Assembly: GCA_020249145.1 (NCBI GenBank)
Contig: JADCGF010000011.1
Coordinates: 201,012-265,011, forward strand
Length of the DNA stretch: 64,000 nt
Source of the DNA: Roseomonas sp.
Lineage (GTDB): Bacteria; Pseudomonadota; Alphaproteobacteria; Acetobacterales; Acetobacteraceae
Direction of reading: 5' to 3'
Shown: one piece after another, positions 9,572 through 18,916 of the stretch
How positions within the stretch are numbered: position 1 is the stretch's first letter
How the letters are laid out: the number at the start of each line of letters is the position of its first letter
Position numbers and translations under genes: made by a program
The notes under the pieces: generated by a model
Seen by the model: only the letters and a program-made list of their open reading frames with translations
What the model was told of the DNA's origin: nothing
Database searches by the model: none

Positions 9572-10714
9572 ATGACCGAAGAATTGCCCAATCCCGCCCT
9601 GCTGCCCGCCGGCTTTGCCGATCTGCTGCCGCCTGATGCCGCGCGGGAAGCGGCCTTGGTGGAAGCCATGATGGCCGCCTTCGCGCAGCATGGCTATGAA
9701 CGCGTCAAGCCGCCGCTGCTGGAATTTGAAGACAGCCTGCTGACGGGCTCTGGCGCCGCGGTGGCGGATCAGACCTTCCGCCTGATGGACCCGGTAAGCC
9801 AGCGCATGATGGGGCTGCGCGCCGATACCACGCCGCAAGTGGCGCGCATTGCCGCAACGCGGCTTGCCGCCGAACCGCGCCCTTTGAGGCTTTGCTATGC
9901 GGGCCAGGTGCTGCGCGTGCGCGGCACGCAATTGGCCCCCGAACGCCAGCTTCCTCAGGCCGGGATTGAAGTGATTGGCAGCGATGCGATTGAAGCCGAT
10001 GCGGAAGTGGCGATTGTGGCGGTGGAAGCATTGGCCGCGATTGGCGTCGCACCCGTCAGCCTGGATGTGACCCTGCCCAGCCTGACGCCCGCGCTGCTGG
10101 ATGAAGCTGGCTTGGCCCCCGCTTTGCGCGCCAGCCTGGCCCGCGCCTTGGACCGTAAGGATAGCGCGGCGGTGGCGGCTTCGGTACGCGAATCGGGTGC
10201 CGCCGTATTGCAGGCATTGCCGGCGCTGATGGCGGCTTCCGGCCCAGCCGCAGTGGCGCTTGCCGCCTTGCAGCAGGCGGAACTCCCCGCCGCTGCGCGG
10301 GCGCTGGCCAATGATGCCACGGCGATCATCGCCGCCATCACGCGCCGCGCGCCGGGGTTGCGTATCACGCTCGATCCCGTGGAGTTTCGCGGCTTTCGCT
10401 ACCACACGGGCGTTGCCTTCACGCTTTATGGGCCGGGGCTTGGCGGGGAATTGGCGCGTGGTGGGCGTTATATCTCCCATAACGGTGAACCGGCCACGGG
10501 GATGACGCTTTACCCGGATGCCGTGCTGCGCGCGGCACCGCGCAGCGCCGCACCAGCGCGGCTTTTCATCCCGCTCGGCGCCGAGGGCGCGGCTTGGCGC
10601 GCGGAAGGTTTTGTTACTGTTGCGGCGCTTTCGGCGGAAGATACGCCCGAAAGCCTGCGTTGTTCTCATGTGCTTCAGGAAGGGCGCGCTGTAGCGCTGC
10701 CTCGGAAAGGTTAG
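9572..10714 (+). CDS. hisZ: ATP phosphoribosyltransferase regulatory subunit
   Basis: 380 residues, a class II histidyl-tRNA-synthetase paralogue without the tRNA-binding domain. It pairs with the short form of HisG to make the first enzyme of histidine synthesis and carries its feedback control. The HisRS-like core is visible in the N-terminus ([12 protein letters not shown]), in [17 protein letters not shown] (about residues 84-100) and in [24 protein letters not shown] near residue 275. hisG is not in the window, so the complex must be assembled from separate loci. The ATG at 9572 fits the HisZ N-terminus; purA starts four bases after the stop, so the two are probably co-transcribed. Confidence 0.9.
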   Translation: MTEELPNPALLPAGFADLLPPDAAREAALVEAMMAAFAQHGYERVKPPLLEFEDSLLTGSGAAVADQTFRLMDPVSQRMMGLRADTTPQVARIAATRLAAEPRPLRLCYAGQVLRVRGTQLAPERQLPQAGIEVIGSDAIEADAEVAIVAVEALAAIGVAPVSLDVTLPSLTPALLDEAGLAPALRASLARALDRKDSAAVAASVRESGAAVLQALPALMAASGPAAVALAALQQAELPAAARALANDATAIIAAITRRAPGLRITLDPVEFRGFRYHTGVAFTLYGPGLGGELARGGRYISHNGEPATGMTLYPDAVLRAAPRSAAPARLFIPLGAEGAAWRAEGFVTVAALSAEDTPESLRCSHVLQEGRAVALPRKG

Positions 10715-10718
10715 AACC

Positions 10719-12008
10719 ATGGCCAATGTCGCCGTGATCGGTGCCCAATGGGGCGATGAAGGCAAGGGCAAGGTTGTTGATTGGCTTGCCTCCCGCGCGG
10801 ATATCGTGGTGCGCTTCCAAGGCGGGCATAATGCCGGCCATACGCTGGTGGTGGGTGATCAGACCTATAAGCTTTCCTTGCTGCCTTCAGGCGTGGTGCG
10901 GGGCAAGCTTGGCATTATCGGCAATGGCGTGGTGCTGGACCCGGAGGCGCTGCTGGCCGAAATCGCCAGAGTCACGGCGCAGGGGCTTTCTGTGACGCCC
11001 GAGAATCTGCGCATTGCCGATAATGTGCCGCTGATCCTGCCGCTGCATCCCGCCTTGGATAAGGCGCGCGAAGCGGCGCGGGGCGATGCGAAAATCGGCA
11101 CCACCGGGCGCGGCATTGGCCCCGCTTATGAAGACAAGGTAGCGCGGCGCGCGATTCGCTTGTGTGATCTGGCGGAACCGGAAACGCTTTCCGACAAGCT
11201 TGATGAATTGATGCGTCATCACAATACGCTGCTGCGCGGGCTTGGAGCGCCGGAGTTTGAAAAACAGGCGCTGCTGGATAGCCTGCTGGCCCTGGCGCCA
11301 AAGCTGCTGCCCTTTTCCGAAGCGATCTGGGAACGCCTGGATGAGGCCCGCAGCAGCGGCAAGCGCGTGCTGTTCGAAGGTGCTCAGGCCGTGATGCTGG
11401 ATGTGGATCACGGCACCTATCCCTTTGTGACCAGCAGCAATACGGTTGCCGGCAATGCCGCCGCCGGGGCGGGTATTGGGCCGGATGCGATTGGCTTCGT
11501 GCTCGGCATTGCCAAGGCCTATACGACGCGCGTCGGTTCCGGCCCTTTCCCGAGCGAATTGCATGATGAAATCGGCAAGCGCCTGGGTGAACGCGGCCAT
11601 GAATTCGGCACCGTCACCGGCCGCCCGCGCCGCTGCGGCTGGTTTGATGCCTGCATGGTGCGCCAAGCGGTGAAGGTGGGCGGCGTGCAGGGCCTGGTGC
11701 TGACCAAGCTTGATGTGCTGGATGGCTTGGCCGAATTGAAGATCTGCACGGGCTACATGGTGAATGGCCAGGTGATGAAGCGCCTGCCCACGGGGCAACG
11801 CGCGCAAGCGGCAGCCGAACCGATTTTTGAGGTCATGCCCGGCTGGCCCGGTTCCACCCGCGGTGCGCGTTCCTACGGCGAATTGCCGGCCGAGGCGGTG
11901 AAATATATCCGCCGGATCGAGGAATTGGTGGAAGCCCCCGTGGTGCTGCTTTCCACCAGCCCCGAGCGTGACGACACCATCATGATGCGCGACCCCTTTG
12001 CGGGGTAG
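10719..12008 (+). CDS. purA: Adenylosuccinate synthetase
   Basis: 429 residues, the usual length. It joins IMP and aspartate using GTP, the first step from IMP to AMP. Diagnostic blocks are [16 protein letters not shown] (residues 6-21, with the catalytic Asp and Lys), [10 protein letters not shown] (about 33-42), [18 protein letters not shown] (about 127-144), [11 protein letters not shown] (about 270) and [11 protein letters not shown] (about 300). It follows hisZ by four bases and is followed by an ABC-F gene after three bases, so the three are likely one transcript. Confidence 0.97.
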   Translation: MANVAVIGAQWGDEGKGKVVDWLASRADIVVRFQGGHNAGHTLVVGDQTYKLSLLPSGVVRGKLGIIGNGVVLDPEALLAEIARVTAQGLSVTPENLRIADNVPLILPLHPALDKAREAARGDAKIGTTGRGIGPAYEDKVARRAIRLCDLAEPETLSDKLDELMRHHNTLLRGLGAPEFEKQALLDSLLALAPKLLPFSEAIWERLDEARSSGKRVLFEGAQAVMLDVDHGTYPFVTSSNTVAGNAAAGAGIGPDAIGFVLGIAKAYTTRVGSGPFPSELHDEIGKRLGERGHEFGTVTGRPRRCGWFDACMVRQAVKVGGVQGLVLTKLDVLDGLAELKICTGYMVNGQVMKRLPTGQRAQAAAEPIFEVMPGWPGSTRGARSYGELPAEAVKYIRRIEELVEAPVVLLSTSPERDDTIMMRDPFAG

Positions 12009-12011
12009 CTG

Positions 12012-13823
12012 ATGGCCGCACCGCCGCTTTTGTTGTTGCAGGATATCCGCCTGGGCTTTGGCACCACGCGGTTGCTGGATGGCGCCTCACTTTCCGTCGC
12101 ACCCGGCGAAAGGCTCGCTTTGGTCGGGCGAAATGGGTCAGGCAAATCCACGCTGCTGAAAATTGCCGCCGGGCTGATTGAAACTGAAGGTGGCACACGC
12201 TTTCTGCAACCAGGCGCCAAGCTGCGGGTGTTGGAACAGGAACCTGATCTTTCAGGCTTTGCCGATGTGATTTCCTATGTCGAAGCGGGGCTTGGCCCGG
12301 CGGATGATGCGCATCGCGCGCGCTATTTGCTGGAAAGCCTGGGGATGAGTGGCGCGGAAGCGCCTGCCGCGCTTTCGGGTGGAGAGGCGCGGCGTGCGGC
12401 GCTGGCGCGCGCCTTGGCGCCTTCGCCCGATATTCTGCTGCTGGATGAACCGACCAATCACCTCGACCTGCCGGTGATTGAATGGCTGGAGGCGGAGCTT
12501 GCGGCCAGTAGCGCCGCGCTGGTGCTGATCAGCCATGATCGGCGCTTTCTGGAAGGGCTTTCCCGCGCCATGGTCTGGCTGGATCGCGGCACCACGCGCC
12601 GCCTGGAACAGGGCTTTGGCGCTTTTGAGGGCTGGCGCGATCAGGTGCTGGAAGAAGAAGAACGCGATGCGCATAAGCTTGCGCGCAAGATTGTCCGCGA
12701 AGAACATTGGTTGCGCTATGGCGTAACTGCGCGGCGCAAGCGCAACGTAAGGCGGCTTGAAAACCTGCAAACCTTGCGTACCAAGCGCCGAGAACGCAGC
12801 AGTGCGCCCGGGCGCGTGAGCATGGCCGCGACCGAGGCCAGTGCTTCCGGCAATCTGGTGATCGCCGCCGATGGCATCAGCAAATCCTATGGCGAACGGC
12901 CTATTGTGCAGGGGTTTTCGACGCGCATCATGCGCGGTGATCGCGTGGGTATTCTGGGGCCGAATGGCGCGGGCAAGACAACGCTGTTGAATATGCTGAT
13001 TGGCACGCTGACGCCGGATGCGGGGCAGGTCTTGCTCGGTGCCGGGATTGAAATGGTGGGGCTGGATCAGCGCCGCGCGGCGCTTGATCCGGCGGTGACG
13101 CTGGCGGAAGCGCTGACCGAAGGGCGTGGCGATATGGTGCATATCGGCGGCGCGCCTCGGCATGTGCTTGGCTATATGAAGGATTTTCTGTTCACGCCGG
13201 AACAGGCGCGCACGCCGCTTGGCGCGCTTTCCGGCGGAGAACGCGGCCGGCTGATGCTGGCGCGCGCCTTCGCCAAACCATCCAATCTTCTGGTGCTGGA
13301 TGAGCCGACCAATGATCTGGACCTTGAAACGCTTGATCTTTTGCAGGAATTGATCGCGGATTACGCCGGCACGGTGCTGCTGGTGAGCCATGACCGAGAT
13401 TTCCTCGACCGCTGCGTCACCAGCGTGATTGCCTTTGAAGAAGCCGGGCGCTGGCAGGAATATGCCGGCGGCTATAGCGATATGGTGGCGCAGCGCGGCC
13501 ATGGCGTGCGGGCGCGCGCCGCTGAAAAGCAGGCGACAACCCCGAAGCGAGAGGGGGCAGTTTCAGCAAAGCCAGCCCCACGCAAGAAGGGCCTGGGCGC
13601 GGTAGAACAGCATGAATTGAAAACCCTGCCGGCGCGGATGGAAAAGCTCTCGGCGGAAATCACAGCACTTGAAAAGCGCATCGCTGATCCCGCGTTTTAT
13701 GCGCGCGATGCTGCGGGTTTTGCCAAGGCGACCAGTGCCTTGGGTATGGCGCAGGCGGCCTTGCAGCAGGCGGAGTCGCGCTGGCTGGAACTGGAAATCC
13801 TGCGCGAGGAAAGCGGTGGGTAG
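12012..13823 (+). CDS. ABC-F family ATPase (Uup-like)
   Basis: 603 residues with two ABC ATPase domains and no membrane segments. Walker A motifs are GRNGSGKST (39-47) and GPNGAGKTT (about 316-324). Signature motifs are LSGGEARRAALARA (about 119) and LSGGERGRLMLARA (about 406). Each domain has the LLDEPTNHLDL / VLDEPTNDLDL Walker B region. A linker rich in Arg/Lys joins them, and the last 70 residues form a predicted coiled coil (LPARMEKLSAEITALEKRI), as in Uup. Such proteins act on the ribosome or on branched DNA rather than in transport; which applies here is not shown. It follows purA by three bases. Confidence 0.92.
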   Translation: MAAPPLLLLQDIRLGFGTTRLLDGASLSVAPGERLALVGRNGSGKSTLLKIAAGLIETEGGTRFLQPGAKLRVLEQEPDLSGFADVISYVEAGLGPADDAHRARYLLESLGMSGAEAPAALSGGEARRAALARALAPSPDILLLDEPTNHLDLPVIEWLEAELAASSAALVLISHDRRFLEGLSRAMVWLDRGTTRRLEQGFGAFEGWRDQVLEEEERDAHKLARKIVREEHWLRYGVTARRKRNVRRLENLQTLRTKRRERSSAPGRVSMAATEASASGNLVIAADGISKSYGERPIVQGFSTRIMRGDRVGILGPNGAGKTTLLNMLIGTLTPDAGQVLLGAGIEMVGLDQRRAALDPAVTLAEALTEGRGDMVHIGGAPRHVLGYMKDFLFTPEQARTPLGALSGGERGRLMLARAFAKPSNLLVLDEPTNDLDLETLDLLQELIADYAGTVLLVSHDRDFLDRCVTSVIAFEEAGRWQEYAGGYSDMVAQRGHGVRARAAEKQATTPKREGAVSAKPAPRKKGLGAVEQHELKTLPARMEKLSAEITALEKRIADPAFYARDAAGFAKATSALGMAQAALQQAESRWLELEILREESGG

Positions 13824-13873
13824 GCCCCCCTTGCTGCCAGAAAATGCCTTTTGCCATGCAAGTATCCCAATCG

Positions 13874-13901
13874 AACGTCAGCGACGTTTCATTATTTTTT
13901 T
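13874..13901 (+). terminator. Intrinsic terminator after the ABC-F gene
   Basis: A perfect 6-bp stem AACGTC/GACGTT with loop AGC is followed by a T-rich run (TCATTATTTTTTT). It lies 50 bases after the ABC-F stop in an AT-rich gap and fits a Rho-independent terminator for hisZ-purA-abcF. Confidence 0.6.
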
Positions 13902-13915
13902 ACTGAAACAGTTTA

Positions 13916-13955
13916 CATCAAATTCAGATTGTTGGTGTCCTGATTTGATGTTTTT
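13916..13955 (+). terminator. Second AT-rich hairpin with T run (terminator or operator)
   Basis: CATCAAATTCAG (13916-13927) pairs with CTGATTTGATG (13940-13950) apart from one bulged base, and TTTTT follows directly. It may back up the terminator just upstream. Because it sits about 60 bases before the aminopeptidase gene, an operator or attenuator role for that gene is also possible. Confidence 0.4.
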
Positions 13956-14012
13956 GTCGTTAAGGCGCAGATTGTGTTGCACGTCAATTGACGCGATTGG
14001 GCGGAATCGGAG

Positions 14013-15398
14013 ATGGAGAATTTGATGGCAGAAGCCAAACCCGCGAAAGGCATCGCGTCCCTTCCCTTGCACGCTGTGATCGCGGCTGATGTGCCGACTT
14101 TTCTCGCCGGGCTGCCGGATGCAACCGCCGCGTTTTTGCGCGCTTCCGGCTTTGCGGCAAAGCCCGGAGAAATTGCGCTGCTGCCACATGAAAATGGATT
14201 GGCAGGCGCTGCAATTGGTCTCGGACATGAAACTTCACCCTGGCATTTCGGTAGCGCCGCTTGGGCGCTGCCGGCCGGAAGCCGCTGGCACCTTGCGGGC
14301 CGCCTGCCTGATCCTGCTCAGGCTGTTCTGGGTTGGCATTTGGGTGCCTATCGCTGGTTGCGTCATAAGCACCAAGATCGCCTTCCGGCTGAATTGGTGC
14401 TGCCGAGCGGCTGTGAGGAATCAGCGATGATTGCCCAAGCCATCTGCGCGGCACGCGACCTGATCAATATGCCGGCAGCCGAATTGGGCCCGCAGCAATT
14501 GGCGGAAGCCGCGGCAGGACTGGCGCAACGCCATGGTGGGCGCGCGGAAATCATCGCGGATCAGGCCTTGTCAGAAGGGTTTCCATGCATGGCAGCGGTT
14601 GGCGCGGGAAGCCCGCGCAAACCGCATCTGGCCATGCTGCGTTGGGAAGGTGCTGCGGATGGTCCCCTGATTGTGCTTTGTGGCAAAGGCGTTTGCTTTG
14701 ACACGGGCGGGCTGGATATCAAGCCATCTTCCGCCATGCTGCGCATGAAGAAAGACATGGGCGGTGCGGCGGTGATGCTGGCCGTAGCTGAAATGGTGAT
14801 GCGTGCGCAGCTGCCGATCCGCCTTCTGGTCCTGATTGGCGCGGTGGAGAATGCCGTCTCGGGTCATGCGATGCGCCCCATGGATGTTTTGCGCACGCGC
14901 AAGGGGCTGCGCGTTGAAATCGGCAATACTGACGCCGAAGGAAGGTTGGTGCTGTGTGATTTGCTGCAATTTGCGACAGAGCAGAAACCCGCGATGATCC
15001 TTGATGCTGCCACACTTACCGGCGCGGCGCGCGTTGCGCTTGGCCCTGATTTACCTGCGCTTTTCAGCAATGATGATGCGCTGTCGGAAGGGCTTTTGCG
15101 CGCCGGTCTGGCAGTGCAAGACCCGCTATGGCGCCTGCCCTTGCATGATGGCTATGATGTCTGGCTGGATAGCCCCTTCGCTGATATGTCCAATGTTTCG
15201 CAAAAACCCATGGCAGGCGCGGTAACAGCGGCTTTGTTTCTGCGTCGCTTCGTACCGGAAGGGCAACCCTGGGCACATCTTGATGTCTATGCCTGGAACG
15301 ACGCCGCGCGCCCAGGCCGGCCCGAAGGCGGTGAGGCGCAATCCGCGCGCGCCATCTTCGAAATGTTGCAAAATTTTACCGGAGGAAAAGTAATGTGA
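14013..15398 (+). CDS. M17 leucyl aminopeptidase family protein
   Basis: 461 residues. The C-terminal catalytic half carries the two M17 dizinc signatures: GKGVCFDTGGLDIKPSSAM (about residues 223-241, catalytic Lys and Asp) and NTDAEGRLVLCDLL (about 303-316, metal-binding Asp/Glu and catalytic Arg). It should remove N-terminal residues from peptides in the cytosol. The N-terminal domain is shorter and less conserved than in PepA, closer to the PepB/second-copy type found in alphaproteobacteria. ATG 14013 is used; an in-frame ATG at 14025 is an alternative. The gene has its own AT-rich upstream region and no coupled neighbour. Confidence 0.88.
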   Translation: MENLMAEAKPAKGIASLPLHAVIAADVPTFLAGLPDATAAFLRASGFAAKPGEIALLPHENGLAGAAIGLGHETSPWHFGSAAWALPAGSRWHLAGRLPDPAQAVLGWHLGAYRWLRHKHQDRLPAELVLPSGCEESAMIAQAICAARDLINMPAAELGPQQLAEAAAGLAQRHGGRAEIIADQALSEGFPCMAAVGAGSPRKPHLAMLRWEGAADGPLIVLCGKGVCFDTGGLDIKPSSAMLRMKKDMGGAAVMLAVAEMVMRAQLPIRLLVLIGAVENAVSGHAMRPMDVLRTRKGLRVEIGNTDAEGRLVLCDLLQFATEQKPAMILDAATLTGAARVALGPDLPALFSNDDALSEGLLRAGLAVQDPLWRLPLHDGYDVWLDSPFADMSNVSQKPMAGAVTAALFLRRFVPEGQPWAHLDVYAWNDAARPGRPEGGEAQSARAIFEMLQNFTGGKVM

Positions 15399-15405
15399 CA
15401 CATTC

Positions 15406-15421
15406 TTGACATTGATCAGTG
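15406..15421 (+). promoter_or_regulatory. Possible -35 element and palindrome upstream of the MarR gene
   Basis: TTGACA (15406-15411) overlaps a 12-bp near-palindrome centred on TGATCA (15410-15421), about 90 bases before the MarR-type gene. No good -10 lies at the right spacing. An autoregulatory operator is possible but weakly supported. Confidence 0.2.
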
Positions 15422-15508
15422 GAAAACACATTTCCATCCCAAGGAAATTCATTCAGAAATGCCGGCCAATCAATGGACCGGGTCAGTTACGCGAAAAGGA
15501 AAACCAAC

Positions 15509-15889
15509 ATGGCCAGCAACAATAACGGATCAGAGCATCTGATCAAGGCTCTTCAGGAAACGATCGTTGCCCTTGTGCGACGTGATGCGTATGATCTTTC
15601 TTCGCGCCAGCTCGGCGTGATGCTCATCAGCTATCTCTCGGATGGCCCGCATACGGTGCGCGGCCTGGCCGCGAAGCTGAATGTATCCAAGCCCGCGATC
15701 ACCCGCGCCCTTGATCGTTTGGGTGATCATGATCTTGCGCGCCGCAAGCCTGATCCATCCGATCGGCGGTCGGTATTGGTGCAGCGCACGCCGAAGGGCA
15801 ATGCCTTCATGCGGGAATTGCGCAATACCATCCTGGCCGCCGAGCAGCGGGTAAATGAAGCGGCCAAGGCCGAGGGTAGCCGCAAGTAG
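15509..15889 (+). CDS. MarR-family winged-helix transcriptional regulator
   Basis: 126 residues, short for a MarR protein. The winged helix spans roughly residues 30-105: helix 2 near VRGLAAKLNVSKPAITRALDRL is the recognition helix-turn-helix, and DPSDRRSVLVQRTPKG is the DR-containing wing typical of MarR. The N-terminal dimerisation helix is brief and the C-terminus ends soon after the wing. ATG 15509 is chosen because AAAAGGA lies 8 bases upstream; longer starts back to 15419 add unconserved sequence. Neighbours give no clear target; the ligand is unknown. Confidence 0.83.
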   Translation: MASNNNGSEHLIKALQETIVALVRRDAYDLSSRQLGVMLISYLSDGPHTVRGLAAKLNVSKPAITRALDRLGDHDLARRKPDPSDRRSVLVQRTPKGNAFMRELRNTILAAEQRVNEAAKAEGSRK

Positions 15890-15902
15890 CCTCAGCAATG
15901 GC

Positions 15903-15929
15903 GCCGGGCCTGCCTGTGTCCGGCCCGGC
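15903..15929 (+). terminator. Strong GC hairpin after the MarR gene
   Basis: A perfect 8-bp stem GCCGGGCC/GGCCCGGC with an 11-base loop starts 13 bases after the stop codon and is followed by TTCGCTT. The T run is poor, but the stem is strong and well placed for a terminator. Confidence 0.5.
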
Positions 15930-15989
15930 TTCGCTTGACAGGCCCAATCGGCGCTGCTTTGCGGCTGCTGACGCCGCTTGGGCCCCTTC

Positions 15990-16790
15990 ATGACCGATAT
16001 CGCCTACATAGTTTCAAAAATCCTGTGGTTCCCGGCGCGGCCAGGGCACTTTGCCCTGCTCGTCGGCGCCATTGGTCTTGCGATGGTCTGGCGCGGGCGG
16101 CGCTTTGGCCGCTGGCTGATCTTGGCATGCCTTGCCTTTTTCTTCGTGTTGATCGCAACCCCCATCAGCCAATTCATCCTGCTGCCCCTGGAAGATCGCT
16201 TTCCGCGTCCCGCCGAGGCGCCTCAGCATGTTGACGGCATCGTGGTGCTGGGCGGCGCGGTGGACCAGAACATCACGGATGAACGGGGCATCCCCGCCAT
16301 CAATGGCGCGGCTGAACGCATGACAGAAGCCGTGGCACTCGCGCGGCGCTTTCCCGAAGCGCGTATCGTCTTCACCGGCGGCCAGGGATCGCTGATACAT
16401 GGTGGAATGACCGAAGCCGATGTAGCCCGACAATTCTTTGAACGTCTCGGCCTGTCAGGCCCGCGCGTGATATATGAAACCGCCGCGCGCAATACGCATC
16501 AGAATGCGGTCCTGTCACATGCTTTGGTGCAGCCAAAACCGGATGAGGTTTGGCTGCTTGTCACCTCGGCCAGTCATATGCCGCGCGCCATGGGGGTATT
16601 CCGAAAGGCGGGCTGGCGGGGGATTATCGCCTGGCCGGTGAACTATCGCACAGGGCATAGCCTGGCTGTGCTTTATGATGCGCCCTTTCCGGAACGGCTT
16701 GGGCAATTCGAATGGGGTTTTCGGGAATGGCTTGGCTTGATTGCCTATCGCCTCATGGGTCGAACCGATGCCCTGTTACCGGCACCATGA
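15990..16790 (+). CDS. YdcF/ElyC-family DUF218 membrane protein
   Basis: 266 residues. Two N-terminal membrane segments (about residues 16-34 and 43-62) precede a DUF218 domain starting VDGIVVLGGAVDQN. The domain continues with GAAERMTEAVALARRFPEARIVFTGG and ends around VTSASHMPRAMGVFRKAGW, the conserved Ser/His stretch of the family. Members such as E. coli ElyC influence envelope polysaccharide and peptidoglycan synthesis; the biochemical activity is not known. ATG 15990 gives a compact N-terminus; a TTG at 15978 is possible. Confidence 0.85.
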   Translation: MTDIAYIVSKILWFPARPGHFALLVGAIGLAMVWRGRRFGRWLILACLAFFFVLIATPISQFILLPLEDRFPRPAEAPQHVDGIVVLGGAVDQNITDERGIPAINGAAERMTEAVALARRFPEARIVFTGGQGSLIHGGMTEADVARQFFERLGLSGPRVIYETAARNTHQNAVLSHALVQPKPDEVWLLVTSASHMPRAMGVFRKAGWRGIIAWPVNYRTGHSLAVLYDAPFPERLGQFEWGFREWLGLIAYRLMGRTDALLPAP

Positions 16791-16934
16791 CCAGCGCCCC
16801 TTGCCATTAACAGGCCATGGAATCGTGGTGTAAGACCATCACTCAAGCGACCGGAAAGGGCCGCCATTCTGCCACGAACTTGTCGTTGATCCTGATAATT
16901 GCTCCCATGACCCCTTGAAACAGGAGACATTCCA

Positions 16935-17408
16935 ATGCTTCGTCGCCTATCCGCGTTCCTGCTGCTGTTCGGCCTTGCCGCCTGCGCGCCGCAGACGAAC
17001 TCAACTGTTGACCGCAACGCGCTCGGCATCCAGGGCACCGTCGAACGCGGCACCATCATCGCCATGCGCCCTGTTGCCGTTAGCGGCACGCGCAGCGGCA
17101 TCGGCGCCACGGCCGGTGCCGTTGGGGGTGGTTTCCTTGGCAATACCATTGGGGGTGATTGGCGCGCACGCACCGTGGGGGGCGTGGTTGGCGCGCTCGC
17201 CGGCGGCGTTGCAGGCGCGGCGATTGAAGAAAGCGCCACCCGTGGCGAGGCAATGGAATTCATCATCCGCCGTGATGTGGGCGGTGAGCGTGTTGTTACC
17301 CAGACCAATGAGCTTGGCCTGCAAGTGGGTGAACGCGTCATGGTGACCGAAACCGATCGCGCCCGCCTTTCGCGTGAGGTGCCAGGCACCGCGCCGTCAC
17401 CGCGCTGA
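16935..17408 (+). CDS. Glycine-zipper outer-membrane lipoprotein (SlyB/Pcp-like)
   Basis: 157 residues. A lipoprotein signal ends at LAAC with the lipidated Cys at residue 17. A glycine-zipper segment follows (about 55-99, with repeated GxxxG as in GAVGGGFLGNTIGG and GALAGGVAGAA), then a C-terminal beta-rich part (FIIRRDVGGERVVTQTNELGLQVGERVMV). This arrangement matches the 17-kDa surface antigen/SlyB/Pcp group, which inserts in the outer membrane and affects its integrity. Shine-Dalgarno CAGGAGA precedes the ATG. Monocistronic by appearance. Confidence 0.85.
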   Translation: MLRRLSAFLLLFGLAACAPQTNSTVDRNALGIQGTVERGTIIAMRPVAVSGTRSGIGATAGAVGGGFLGNTIGGDWRARTVGGVVGALAGGVAGAAIEESATRGEAMEFIIRRDVGGERVVTQTNELGLQVGERVMVTETDRARLSREVPGTAPSPR

Positions 17409-17419
17409 TGCCTATATTG

Positions 17420-17446
17420 GCCTAAACCACCAATTTGGGTTTAGGC
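17420..17446. other. 9-bp inverted repeat between lipoprotein and dihydropyrimidinase genes
   Basis: GCCTAAACC (17420-17428) and GGTTTAGGC (17438-17446) are perfect complements around a 9-base AT-rich loop. No T run follows, so it could be an operator, a Rho-assisted terminator or an mRNA 3' end. Confidence 0.4.
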
Positions 17447-17488
17447 TCCCCCCGAAGGCGCAAGCACGCGCCAAGCGGGGATATTGCC

Positions 17489-18916
17489 ATGGATTTGGTG
17501 ATCAAAGGCAATTGCATCGTCACACCGCACGCCATCGGCGCAGCCGAGATCGGCATTGCAGGGGAAAAGATTGTCGCCATTGCCGCGCCTGGCAGCCTGC
17601 CCATGCCGCCCGGTGCGCGCGTGGTGGAAGCGGGCGACAGTATTGTGATGCCCGGCGGCATTGACCCGCACACGCATTGCCTTTGGCCGATCCCCGGGCC
17701 GGATGGGAAGATTGATCAAACACAGGGCGCTTCGGTCGTCGGTAAAGCCGCTCTTTACGGCGGCACCACCAGCATTCTGGATTTCGTGCGCTGGACCCAT
17801 GGCAAAACCATCGAAGGCGCCATTGCGGAACGTGAAGCAGCCTGGAAGGCCGATGGCTGCCCCTGCGATTACGCCTATCACATCATGGTGGAAGGCGATT
17901 TGCCGCCGGATATCCCTGCGCAATTGGGTGAGGCGATTGAAGCCGGCCACGCCACCACAAAAATCTTCACGACGGACATCACCCCTTCCCGCAAGGGCCG
18001 CATGGTGGATTTCGGCGATATCTGGGAAGTGTTTCAGGTGCTCTCCGCCAAGGGCGGGCTTGGCGTAATCCACGCCGAAGACAATGACATTGTCATGCAT
18101 ATGTATGCCAAGCTGTTTCGCGAGAACCGCGCGGGCTTCGAGAATATGGCCGAGGTCCATAATACTCTATCGGAAGACCTTTCCTTTCGTCGGGTCATGC
18201 GCCTGGCGGAACATGTGCCGGGCACGGCGCTTTACATGATGCATGTCTCAGCCGGGAATGGCGTGCGCGCCATTCGCGATGCGCGCGCCAAGGGCCTGCC
18301 GATTTATGGTGAATCGCTGCATCAATACATGCTCTACACGAGTGAGGATTATAAGCGCCCGAATGGTCAGATTTATCACACCTATCCGTCGCTGAAATCC
18401 CAGGCGGATCAGGATGAGTTATGGGCCGGCGCGCGGGATGGGTCCATTTCCTGTGTTGCGACCGATGAACTTTGCTGTTCCTTGGCGGTGAAAACGCAAG
18501 GCAAGCGCGTGGATGACACAACCGGCGGCAATTCCGGCGTGGAACCGCGCGTGGCAGTGATGTATACGGAAATGGTCGGCAAGCGTGGCTTTACGCTTCG
18601 GCAATTCGTGGATGCGGTTTCGACCAATGCCGCGAAGATCATGGGCATGTATCCGCGCAAGGGCGCGATTGCTGCGGGGGCGGATGCGGATATCTGCATC
18701 CTGGACCTCAAGCTGAAGCGCATGGTGCGCGCGGAAGCGCTACATGAAAGCGATTATACGCCCTGGGAAGGCCGCCAGGTGGATGCCTGGCCCGCCATGA
18801 CGATTCTCCGCGGCAAGATCATGGTCGAAAATGATCGCTGGGTGGGGGGTGCCGCGGGCGGGCAATGGCTGCCGCGGCGCATCCCGCGGGAAATCCGCAC
18901 CGCGCCTGCCGTATGA
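17489..18916 (+). CDS. Dihydropyrimidinase / D-hydantoinase
   Basis: 475 residues, a TIM-barrel amidohydrolase that opens the ring of dihydropyrimidines or 5-substituted hydantoins. Visible dizinc ligands are H61 and H63 in GGIDPHTH, the lysine to be carbamylated, K158, in TKIFTTD, a His in VIHAEDND, a His in MMHVSAGNG, and the Asp in CVATDELCC (about 327). ATG 17489 starts MDLVIKGNCIV, as in the family. The next gene overlaps the stop by four bases. A RutE-type reductase, which acts later in pyrimidine breakdown, is encoded 30 kb away; other pathway genes are not in the window, so hydantoin or another cyclic amide may be the substrate. Confidence 0.88.
   Translation: MDLVIKGNCIVTPHAIGAAEIGIAGEKIVAIAAPGSLPMPPGARVVEAGDSIVMPGGIDPHTHCLWPIPGPDGKIDQTQGASVVGKAALYGGTTSILDFVRWTHGKTIEGAIAEREAAWKADGCPCDYAYHIMVEGDLPPDIPAQLGEAIEAGHATTKIFTTDITPSRKGRMVDFGDIWEVFQVLSAKGGLGVIHAEDNDIVMHMYAKLFRENRAGFENMAEVHNTLSEDLSFRRVMRLAEHVPGTALYMMHVSAGNGVRAIRDARAKGLPIYGESLHQYMLYTSEDYKRPNGQIYHTYPSLKSQADQDELWAGARDGSISCVATDELCCSLAVKTQGKRVDDTTGGNSGVEPRVAVMYTEMVGKRGFTLRQFVDAVSTNAAKIMGMYPRKGAIAAGADADICILDLKLKRMVRAEALHESDYTPWEGRQVDAWPAMTILRGKIMVENDRWVGGAAGGQWLPRRIPREIRTAPAV

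Noticed and set aside
17489..18916. Part of a complete pyrimidine-degradation (rut or pyd) cluster together with the RutE-like gene
   Set aside because: The two genes are 30 kb apart and no other pathway enzyme or transporter is in the window.
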